A DNA stretch of 19,560 nt from an uncultured Bacteroidales bacterium (GTDB taxonomy: Bacteria > Bacteroidota > Bacteroidia > Bacteroidales > UBA932), in contig CAKUSF010000029.1 of NCBI GenBank assembly GCA_934678915.1, positions 1-19,560 of the forward strand, in the 5' to 3' direction. The translations under genes were made by a program, and so were the position numbers. Within the stretch, counting starts at the first letter, position 1, and each line of letters starts with the position of its first letter. Shown piece after piece: positions 13,886 through 19,560 of the stretch. Below the pieces are notes generated by a model. That model was not told the origin of the DNA and did no database searches. It was given only the letters and a program-made list of their open reading frames with translations.

Positions 13886-15637
13886 ATGAGAATTACCCCA
13901 ATCATAGCGGCAGCCGCCGCACTAACCCTTTCGGCCTGTTCCACCCTAAAGGATGGAGAGTACAACCTTTCTGTAGTCTCCACCGGAGACGGTCACGGCT
14001 ACTGGTTCGCCAAGCCAATAGAGGATGGAGGCCGCGCCAGAGGCTCCCTTATGTCCCAAAGCGCATTCGTGAACGGAATCCGCGAGTCGAAAGGTGCCGA
14101 CAACGTCATTCTAGTCGATGCCGGAGACAACTTCTTCGGTAGCGGTGCACCATTCTACTACAATTACGTGGACACGACTGCTGCTCATCTCTATCCGAGG
14201 CTGGCCTCCTACATGGGCTATGACGCAGTCGTTGCCGGCCATTCTGATTTCGAGTCCGGTCACCGTGTCTACGACCGTGTCGCCAAGGAAATGAAGAAGG
14301 AAGGCATTCCGTTCCTTGCCGGAAACGCCTTGTCCGACAAGAACGGCAAGCCATATTTCCCGGCATATTCAATAATAAAGAAAGGAGGGGTCAAGGTCGC
14401 TGTCCTTGGCTACACCAACGCCGACAACGCCTCGCTGATGGACGAAAGCTGCGTCTCCGGCATTCGTTTCGAGTCGCTTCTGCCTCTGGTTCAAGAGGAT
14501 GTGGACAAGGTCCGTTCCAAGGAGAAACCTCAGGTTGTGATTGTCGTTGCCCACACATCGATGGGTAAAGGTGACGGGCAAAACCTTGAGAAACAGGGCC
14601 TTGATCTGTTTAAGAGCCTAAGGGGAGTGGACGTTGTCATCGCAGGCCACGACCATTCAAACAAGGTGATGAGCGCTGACAGCATTGTTGTTCTCGATTG
14701 CGGAAGGGCCGGACAGAACGCAGGTGTAACCGACATCAAGCTCGTTGTGAAAGGCGGAAAGGTTGTAAGCCGCACGTTGGACGCACGGATGGCTTCCATT
14801 GATGCCGAGGAATATGACAGTTCCATGGAAAAGGCTTTTGAATCTGATTACGACGAGGTTCACTCTTTCATGACGAGCAAGGTCGGGGATATCAAGAAAG
14901 ACTTGGTTTCCAGAGAGTTCTACTACAAACAGTGCGACTACCTGAATTTCCTCCACGCCCTTGCTTTCAGCGCTTATCCAGTGGACATCTCATTGTCTGC
15001 CACACTTCTGATTGACGGTAAGGTCCCTGCCGGAGAGGTCCGCTATCAGGACATCCGCAAGGTCTATCCTTATGAGAACAAACTGATTGTCTTGAGACTG
15101 ACCGGAGCCGAGATTCTGAAATACCTTGAAGCTAGCTATGACGCGTGGATCAACACTGTGACAGAACCTTCCGAGGATGTCCATGTGCTGAGAATCAAGC
15201 AGTCCAAGGATTACTCCACCGGGAAGATGGTCTGGAAACTCGCCAAGAGCCCGGCCAATTTCGACTCCGCCGCCGGAATCAACTACACGGTCGATGTGAC
15301 AAAGCCTTACGGTTCCAGAGTCTCAATCACCGGAATGGCGGACGGAAAAGCGTTCGAGATGGACAAGGAATATCTTGCCGCGATAACCACTTACAGGTCT
15401 GTGGGTTCTGGTGGTCTTCTCAAGGCGGCGGGTCTTGCGGACATGAAATCTGTCGAGGACAGGATTGTCTATCGTGGACCGGAGTTCAGGACGATCCTCT
15501 ATGAATATTTCAAAAAGTACGGCAGTGTCGATCCTGCGGTCACAGGCGATCCTAAAATCATCGGTTCATGGAAATTCGTTCCGGATTTCGCTCCTGCCGC
15601 CATCAAGTCCGATGTGGAATTGCTTTACGGGAAATAA
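13886..15637 (+). CDS. Metallophosphatase/5'-nucleotidase family lipoprotein
   Basis: The 583-aa product carries a lipoprotein signal with Cys18 (LTLSAC). The N-terminal calcineurin-like phosphoesterase domain shows most metal-binding motifs: D-x-H at Asp35/His37 (STGDGHG), G-D-x-x at Asp81 (VDAGDNFFG), His223 (VVAHTSMG) and G-H-D-H at 254-257. The C-terminal 5'-nucleotidase domain (about 330-560) supplies the substrate-binding part, including IRKVYPYENKLIVLRLTG and YRSVGSGGLLKAAG. Such enzymes dephosphorylate nucleotides or 2',3'-cyclic nucleotides outside the cytoplasm. One oddity: where relatives read G-N-H-[D/E], this protein reads G-H-S-D (118-121), replacing a metal-ligand Asn and the catalytic His; activity may be altered. 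The gene follows the REP-like element and is 17 nt from the histidine-type phosphatase gene, forming a two-gene phosphatase operon, possibly with read-through from the protease operon. Confidence 0.88.
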   Translation: MRITPIIAAAAALTLSACSTLKDGEYNLSVVSTGDGHGYWFAKPIEDGGRARGSLMSQSAFVNGIRESKGADNVILVDAGDNFFGSGAPFYYNYVDTTAAHLYPRLASYMGYDAVVAGHSDFESGHRVYDRVAKEMKKEGIPFLAGNALSDKNGKPYFPAYSIIKKGGVKVAVLGYTNADNASLMDESCVSGIRFESLLPLVQEDVDKVRSKEKPQVVIVVAHTSMGKGDGQNLEKQGLDLFKSLRGVDVVIAGHDHSNKVMSADSIVVLDCGRAGQNAGVTDIKLVVKGGKVVSRTLDARMASIDAEEYDSSMEKAFESDYDEVHSFMTSKVGDIKKDLVSREFYYKQCDYLNFLHALAFSAYPVDISLSATLLIDGKVPAGEVRYQDIRKVYPYENKLIVLRLTGAEILKYLEASYDAWINTVTEPSEDVHVLRIKQSKDYSTGKMVWKLAKSPANFDSAAGINYTVDVTKPYGSRVSITGMADGKAFEMDKEYLAAITTYRSVGSGGLLKAAGLADMKSVEDRIVYRGPEFRTILYEYFKKYGSVDPAVTGDPKIIGSWKFVPDFAPAAIKSDVELLYGK

Positions 15638-15654
15638 TGAATATCTTTGCGTAG

Positions 15655-17007
15655 ATGAAAAAGATAGTTCTTAATAGCATTGTCCTTGCGGTGGCCGCTC
15701 TGCTCGCCGCAGGGACATATTCATTCGCCCAGATTCCGGCCACTCCGGAGCAAAGGGCGGCCGTAGAGGCTGAGTATGGCGTCAAGGACGCTGTGGAGAG
15801 GTACGACACCCGCGCCGAGATGTCAGCCGACAGGAATCTTCTTGGCGGTGAATATTTCATGTACCCGTCTGGCGATGTGAGGCTCACACCGGCGCCACGA
15901 GGCTACAAGCCGGTCTATATCAGTCATATCGGACGTCATGGGGCAAGATATGGTCTTGGTGATGGAGTCTATGAGACTGTCCGTAAGGTTCTTTCGGACG
16001 CTCATGCCGCCGGAAAATTGACGGAGGCCGGCGAGGAACTCTACGTCCGTTACGAGAAATTCTATCCGTCTGTCGCCAATAGGGGAGGAGACCTGACCAA
16101 GGCGGGGCAGAAACAGCTTCGTTTGATAGCCTCGACGATGTACAGGGAGTTCCCTGAGGTCTTCAAGGGAAAGACTCGGGCTGATGTGCTTTCCACGGCT
16201 GTCCCTCGCGTGATGTTGAGCATGATGTCATTTATGGACGAGTTGAAAGGTCTGGATGTGGACCTGACGTATTCTGTGGATGCCGGAAGGGCGTATCTGC
16301 CTGTTATTGAGCCGGACGGTGGCCAGAATCCGTTCAGGGTCAAGACTCAGATTCCGACTGAGGCAAAGGCTTCCGCTGCCGCTTTGCAGACTTCGTTGAT
16401 CGATGCCAAGGCTTTCTGCTCCAGGTATTTCAATGACACCGACTACCTTGAATCCACTTCCGGTATGTGGCAGTTCGAGTCTAATCTCCGCACGGTGGTG
16501 GTCGGGATGCAGTGCCTTGACGGCGAGCAGGCTGATGCTTTCTCGGACATATTCACTTTTGATGAACTCTTCGGCATCTGGGAGGTCAGAAACTACAATG
16601 GCTACCTTTATATGGGACGCTCGCCTTTGACAGACAATTTCGGCTGCACAAAGAACGCCGCCATCCTTAGGAATATGATAGAGGAAGCCGATAATGATCT
16701 GGCTTCCGGCGAGATTCAGTTGAGGCTTCGTTTCTCCCACGACACCGCCATATTGCCGTTGGTCTCCTACATGCGTCTGGACAATTTCGGAGTCGTTGTT
16801 GATGATCCGAAAGAGGTGAAGAATTACTGGAGAAGCGACAAGGTTCCGATGGCCGCCAACCTCCAGCTGATCCTCTACCGCAGCAAGCGCAACCCCGAGA
16901 TCCTGGTAAAAGTCCTCTACAACGGCCACGAAGCATCTCTCCCGATCCCGCAGGCCGCCCCATCCTTCTACTCCTGGATCGCTTTCAAGGACTATTATCT
17001 GGATTAG
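15655..17007 (+). CDS. Histidine-type phosphatase (histidine acid phosphatase/phytase-like)
   Basis: The 450-aa product has a Sec signal peptide ending TYSFAQ (about residue 26) without a lipobox. The branch-2 histidine phosphatase signature is present: ISHIGRHGARYG with Arg94, His95 (the nucleophile) and Arg98. Near the C-terminus, RFSHDTAI supplies His362-Asp363, the HD proton-donor pair of acid phosphatases and phytases. The MINPP subgroup, including the characterised Bacteroides enzyme, usually has His-Ala-Glu there, so this one may be a general acid phosphatase or sugar-phosphate phosphatase rather than an inositol polyphosphatase. Other family features are the ADVLSTAVPRVMLSM helix and AANLQLILYRSKRNPEILVKVLYNG, the typical C-terminal strands. 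It lies 17 nt after the metallophosphatase gene, likely co-transcribed, and together they would release phosphate from organic phosphates in the periplasm. Substrate not determined. Confidence 0.9.
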   Translation: MKKIVLNSIVLAVAALLAAGTYSFAQIPATPEQRAAVEAEYGVKDAVERYDTRAEMSADRNLLGGEYFMYPSGDVRLTPAPRGYKPVYISHIGRHGARYGLGDGVYETVRKVLSDAHAAGKLTEAGEELYVRYEKFYPSVANRGGDLTKAGQKQLRLIASTMYREFPEVFKGKTRADVLSTAVPRVMLSMMSFMDELKGLDVDLTYSVDAGRAYLPVIEPDGGQNPFRVKTQIPTEAKASAAALQTSLIDAKAFCSRYFNDTDYLESTSGMWQFESNLRTVVVGMQCLDGEQADAFSDIFTFDELFGIWEVRNYNGYLYMGRSPLTDNFGCTKNAAILRNMIEEADNDLASGEIQLRLRFSHDTAILPLVSYMRLDNFGVVVDDPKEVKNYWRSDKVPMAANLQLILYRSKRNPEILVKVLYNGHEASLPIPQAAPSFYSWIAFKDYYLD

Positions 17008-17136
17008 TCTAAGCGTGGTTAGGTGCATTAGCCAGATAGAAGGTCCCTGGTGCCTACCTTATATCTCCCCGTGAGGCTTTATTGTTGTCCACAAGCACAT
17101 AAGGATGGCGTGAAAAGCCGTGAGAGCTCGTTTTGT

Positions 17137-17173
17137 GTGTCTGACCCCCTCCTCCAAGGATAGGGTCAGGCAC
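17137..17173. repeat. Inverted repeat in convergent spacer
   Basis: GTGTCTGACCC (17137-17147) pairs with GGGTCAGGCAC (17163-17173) over 11 bp with one T-G pair and a 15-nt pyrimidine-then-purine loop. Neither side has a T-run in the needed orientation, so it is not a textbook intrinsic terminator; it could still protect the 3' end of the phosphatase transcript. Confidence 0.55.
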
Positions 17174-17256
17174 GCTCACCCACATCCAACTATCGTGAGT
17201 GGCACATCAGTGTGCTCTTGCTTTGTAAAGTGCAATTGGAAGTCATAGGCATCCCC

Positions 17257-17273
17257 TCTTACATCATGTAAGA
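17257..17273. repeat. Perfect 17-bp palindrome
   Basis: TCTTACAT-C-ATGTAAGA is symmetric with a single central base. It has the form of a dimeric regulator site or a tight hairpin, but it lies between converging 3' ends where no promoter is evident. It immediately adjoins the terminator hairpin at 17281-17312. Confidence 0.5.
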
Positions 17274-17280
17274 TGAAAAG

Positions 17281-17312
17281 CGAGGGTGACATAAACTGAC
17301 ATGCCACCCTCG
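17281..17312 (-). terminator. Terminator of the minus-strand lipoprotein gene, possibly bidirectional
   Basis: CGAGGGTG (17281-17288) and CACCCTCG (17305-17312) form a perfect 8-bp GC-rich stem with a 16-nt loop. Read on the minus strand it is followed by CTTTTCATCTT; on the plus strand by TTGCTTTG. It lies 44 nt past the minus-strand stop codon. Confidence 0.65.
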
Positions 17313-17356
17313 TTGCTTTGCGCTAATATTCAGACGTTATTGTAAGATAGGATCTT

Positions 17357-18988
17357 TCAATCAACAACATCCTCTGAAACAGTCCAACCACTCGGAATCC
17401 AACCCTCCGGCAAGACTACGCCTGAGCGCTTGTGTATAGTAGCAGATCTATAAGTATTTTCTAGCCAATTAGCCCCATAATCCTCTACTGATGACGGATA
17501 ATCTTTATGAGACATGAATCTAATATCAGAGATTCTATTACAATTACTGAACATATTTTTGTAGCAATCTTTTGCTAAAGACTCTCCCCAGATCACAGCA
17601 GTAGTAAGAATGCTACAACCCTTGAACATCTCCTCATAACAATTTGGGGTGAGTGTTGTCGCTGGAAGTTCCGGTGCTGCTTCAAGACTTGAGCATGCGA
17701 ACATATTATAGTAGCAGGAAGGTGCTAATTCTGTAGCAGGAAGGTCAGGAGCACTCATAAGAGTTGTGCCATAAAACAAATGTGCGAATGAAGCGTTTTT
17801 GGTATCGACTTTTTTGTAATTCTTCCAATCTATCAGTGTCCTAATGTCGCCCATACATTCCACAGAAAGCTGCACATCATAGCTCCCATAAGAAATTACA
17901 TTATCATGAAAGCTGACTTTACTATAATGAGTATTGTCTATTGCTGTGCCACAACCACTAACTCCACGAAGACGTAAGTCACCTAAGTCTCCACCAAAAG
18001 CAACTTTTTCTTCAGATTGAACAGTTTTCCATTCTCCATTATTCACTGAATATTCAAAGGGACCAATACCGTCAACGAGTTTCATGCTAAATTTCTGCTT
18101 TCCGGCTGATGACTTAAATGAGACGTATGGAATAAACTCTGGAAGGTCAGAGGCGATGGAGCCGAGATTGACGATGTTACTACGCTCGATATACAGACTA
18201 TTCTTGGACGGATCCGACTCTTTAAAAGTATCATTACCATCTTTATCGGTAAAGATGAGTTTGAAGCTATACATCGCTCCAGGAAGTGCTGCTATATAAT
18301 ACGTATTATTTGCCTTGATGTCACCTTCGATGGAAACACGATCGAAACCACTACCGCTGATAGACTCGACTACAGGCTTACCATTATTAATAGAGATATC
18401 TGCTGTTCCAGCAAGTGTTGCCTGATGGTAATCGCTCAAGAGAGTAATCTTCTCGCAGTCAAATTCAGGAGTGACGGCTATGAATCCGACAATATTATAG
18501 AACTGAAGTGCCTTGCTCCCTGCTTCAGTCTTAGCCATCATCAGGGCTGCTTCCGGGTCGAATGAACCAGCTACTGCCTTTTGCTTGTTTTTAAGAACGA
18601 CTCCTTTCAGAATGCCGTCAGCATCCATGGAGACATTCTCTTGATAAGGATATAATGCTGTGTAGCTTTCTGCGAGTTTTGTGACTTTGCCCTGAAAAAC
18701 GCCTTTGGAGGTACCGTCTCCATCCGCAAGGGTGAATTTAATATTGGCACTTGCACCATCGAATACAGTAATTGCATCGCCCTCACTCCAATCAATGCCG
18801 GCTGTGTAAGAATCTGAGTAACCGATCTCTGCACGAGTATCACTTCCTTCTTGGTTTGCTGTCAAAGTCACAACCATGGGATTTTCGTCTGTGGACGGAT
18901 GTTCTTGATTGATTTCCAATTCTTTTGCACAACCTACAAGCCCCGTCAGGACCGAGAGCGAAATTATAGCTTGGAATATTGCTTTCAT
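17357..18988 (-). CDS. Fimbrillin-like lipoprotein with C-terminal BspA-type leucine-rich repeats
   Basis: Starting at 18988 gives 543 aa beginning MKAIFQAIISLSVLTGLVGC, a complete lipoprotein signal with Cys20. An upstream ATG at 19009 overlaps the stop of the preceding peptide gene (ATGGTAA) and would add seven residues by coupled translation; either is possible. Residues about 30-270 resemble fimbrillin-like N-terminal domains (VVTLTANQ, TRAEIGYSDS, IDWSEGDAITVFDG, YTALYPYQ, YYIAALPG). After a beta-rich middle, residues about 408-491 hold three copies of a roughly 25-residue repeat of the form L-x-x-APxLPATxLxPxCYxxMFxxCSS, typical of BspA-like leucine-rich repeats in Bacteroidota surface proteins, the third being degenerate (LTTAVIWGESLAKDCYKNMF). 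The tail has VLPEGWIPSGW. Expected location is the cell surface, with adhesion or host interaction as a plausible role by analogy with BspA. It is encoded directly after the second small peptide gene. Confidence 0.82.
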   Translation of the reverse strand: MKAIFQAIISLSVLTGLVGCAKELEINQEHPSTDENPMVVTLTANQEGSDTRAEIGYSDSYTAGIDWSEGDAITVFDGASANIKFTLADGDGTSKGVFQGKVTKLAESYTALYPYQENVSMDADGILKGVVLKNKQKAVAGSFDPEAALMMAKTEAGSKALQFYNIVGFIAVTPEFDCEKITLLSDYHQATLAGTADISINNGKPVVESISGSGFDRVSIEGDIKANNTYYIAALPGAMYSFKLIFTDKDGNDTFKESDPSKNSLYIERSNIVNLGSIASDLPEFIPYVSFKSSAGKQKFSMKLVDGIGPFEYSVNNGEWKTVQSEEKVAFGGDLGDLRLRGVSGCGTAIDNTHYSKVSFHDNVISYGSYDVQLSVECMGDIRTLIDWKNYKKVDTKNASFAHLFYGTTLMSAPDLPATELAPSCYYNMFACSSLEAAPELPATTLTPNCYEEMFKGCSILTTAVIWGESLAKDCYKNMFSNCNRISDIRFMSHKDYPSSVEDYGANWLENTYRSATIHKRSGVVLPEGWIPSGWTVSEDVVD

Positions 18989-19002
18989 GATACCGATCTG
19001 TT

Positions 19003-19140
19003 TTACCATTCGTAATTTTTCCATTCGAGACCTTCTGTGTTTCCAGTGCTGCTTTCGTCACCGCTTCCGGTAAGCACACCTTGTTCCATTTCGATGTTCA
19101 GCACCTCTAAAAGAGGTGGTAAGTAGTTTGTTTTATTCAT
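19003..19140 (-). CDS. Small conserved peptide (45 aa), homologue of the one at 1113-1286
   Basis: On the minus strand ATG at 19140-19138 opens 45 codons ending with TAA at 19005-19003. The protein begins MNKTNYLPPLLEVLNIEMEQ, continues GVLTGSGDESSTGN and ends KNYEW. It shares NYLxPLxEVLxxEMEQxVL, a Ser-Gly shortly after, and a terminal Glu-Trp with the 57-aa peptide near the left end. Both precede a fimbrillin-like lipoprotein. Here the lipoprotein start either overlaps the peptide stop (ATG at 19009) or follows 14 nt later (18988), implying translational coupling. No signal peptide, no transmembrane segment. The conserved pairing at two separate loci, with otherwise diverged sequence, argues that it is a real gene. 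Function unknown. Confidence 0.78.
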   Translation of the reverse strand: MNKTNYLPPLLEVLNIEMEQGVLTGSGDESSTGNTEGLEWKNYEW

Positions 19141-19214
19141 AATACCATTTTGGGTACAGCCCTTGACTCCAGCGGGCATTATTACAAAAGAAAGTGTGGA
19201 GTCATCCGTTTATC

Positions 19215-19353
19215 TGTTCCGAGGTTCTGGAAAATACCTATGCACATAATAAACAAACTCCACACCGAAATATGCTATATCGAGGATATAACAATGACGG
19301 TGATGAGTGTTGCTCTCCCCTGTGCATTCAGAAATTTTCCAGATTTCGGAACA
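19215..19353 (-). repeat. Long imperfect inverted repeat in the leader of the minus-strand operon
   Basis: The left arm 19215-19246 and the right arm 19321-19353 are complementary in three blocks: TGTTCCGA, CTGGAAAAT and ATGCACA, with short mismatched bulges between and a 74-nt middle. As transcript this would fold into a long stem upstream of the peptide gene. A second pairing (GTGTGGAGT at 19194-19202 with ACTCCACAC at 19257-19265) competes topologically. A third (GACTCC at 19165-19170 with GGAGTC at 19198-19203) excludes the second. It could be an attenuator-like leader or a small MITE; no target duplication is evident. Confidence 0.65.
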
Positions 19354-19406
19354 AGGATTAGCGAAACACTTTCACTATAATATTTTCTGTCTTTCCGACA
19401 GTTATG

Positions 19407-19437
19407 CAAATTTACGAACTATCCGTGATTATGCAAG
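19407..19437 (-). promoter_or_regulatory. Promoter of the minus-strand peptide/lipoprotein operon
   Basis: On the minus strand TAAATTTG (19414-19407) matches the -7 consensus and CTTG (19437-19434) is a three-of-four match to the -33 box with a 19-nt spacer. Transcription would begin near 19400, leaving an untranslated leader of about 260 nt before the ATG at 19140, long enough to hold the inverted repeats described. A small hairpin, CTGTC/GACAG (19387-19391 with 19397-19401), lies at the start point. Confidence 0.55.
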
Positions 19438-19560
19438 GGAGAATATTCCTTTTATAAATTTAAGATCTTTTTTTGTGAAATGGTTGTTTAATGGTTCTGA
19501 TTTAAGCTATTATTTGTATATTTGTGCATTAATGGTTTAATTTAAGTCTATAATGGAGGA

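Larger units (their letters stand above)
17008..17356. other. Convergent intergenic spacer with several inverted repeats
   Basis: No convincing gene is seen on either strand in these 349 bp, which separate converging genes. It holds three inverted repeats listed separately (17137-17173, 17257-17273, 17281-17312). Bases 17008-17136 show nothing I can identify. Composition is not obviously different from the flanks, and no IS end or tRNA is recognisable. Confidence 0.7.
19141..19560. other. Divergent intergenic region with structured leader
   Basis: This 420-bp region contains the minus-strand promoter (19407-19437), the large inverted repeat (19215-19353) and nested shorter repeats. At the right end there is a possible plus-strand promoter box, TATATTTG at 19517-19524, with an ATG at 19553 that may begin a gene running out of the window. 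Frames spanning it on the plus strand start with TTG, cross the inverted repeats and resemble no protein I know, so I do not call them. Confidence 0.6.

Noticed and set aside
15642..15649. TATCTTTG as a promoter for the histidine-type phosphatase gene
   Set aside because: It fits the -7 consensus, but there is no -33 box at the right distance and transcription would start at about the ATG itself; the gene is better explained as the second of an operon.
16228..17028. 266-codon open frame on the minus strand
   Set aside because: It is antisense to the histidine-type phosphatase, whose catalytic motifs lie on the plus strand; a codon-bias shadow.
19215..19353. Invertible promoter flanked by inverted repeats, as for phase-variable surface loci
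   Set aside because: The arms are imperfect with bulges, the 74-bp middle has no TAnnTTTG box on either strand, and no recombinase gene is in view.
19150..19540. Two plus-strand frames (19150-19380 and 19307-19540)
   Set aside because: Both begin with TTG, cross the inverted repeats and the minus-strand promoter, and show no recognisable protein features.

Overview
The window looks like part of a chromosome of a Bacteroidales-type bacterium (Bacteroidota). The evidence is a SusC/SusD pair, several lipoproteins with Bacteroidota-style signal peptides, fimbrillin-like surface proteins, and promoters of the Bacteroidota form (TTTG, about 19 nt, TAnnTTTG). Base composition is moderate. The genus cannot be fixed from sequence alone; an uncultured gut-type lineage is plausible. 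I see no tRNA, rRNA, CRISPR array, transposase or integrase.

Region 1 (1-2933) is a surface-protein island. A membrane-anchored AraC-type regulator, cut by the window edge, is followed by two promoter modules of about 130 bp that are clear copies of each other (931-1060 and 2308-2436). Each carries a decayed or intact copy of the regulator's last codons, an array of GTAAATTT half-sites, a 15-17 bp hairpin and a promoter. The first copy drives a 57-codon peptide gene (1113-1286) and a fimbrillin-like lipoprotein. The second drives a small outer-membrane barrel protein.

Region 2 (3129-4013) is a lone N-carbamoylputrescine amidohydrolase gene (aguB) with its own promoter.

Region 3 (4181-13797) is one operon: SusC, SusD, a DUF4843 lipoprotein, a PKD-like lipoprotein and a large HExxHxxGxxH zinc metalloprotease. 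The protease partner suggests capture, cleavage and import of proteins or peptides, as for RagAB, rather than glycans. A REP-like double hairpin (13804-13862) separates it from a metallophosphatase/5'-nucleotidase lipoprotein and a histidine-type phosphatase (13886-17007), which probably release phosphate from organic phosphates in the periplasm or at the cell surface.

Region 4 (17008-19560) is a gene-poor spacer with several inverted repeats, then a minus-strand operon. That operon holds a second peptide gene (19003-19140, 45 codons), homologous to the one at 1113-1286, overlapping or abutting a fimbrillin-like lipoprotein with C-terminal BspA-type leucine-rich repeats. Its leader is long and contains large inverted repeats.

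The least ordinary content is (i) the conserved small-peptide plus fimbrillin-like lipoprotein pair, present twice and overlooked by usual length cut-offs; (ii) the duplicated regulator-tail/hairpin/promoter module, whose stem shows covariation; (iii) an (AC)8 tract inside the first peptide gene; and (iv) the structured leader of the minus-strand operon.
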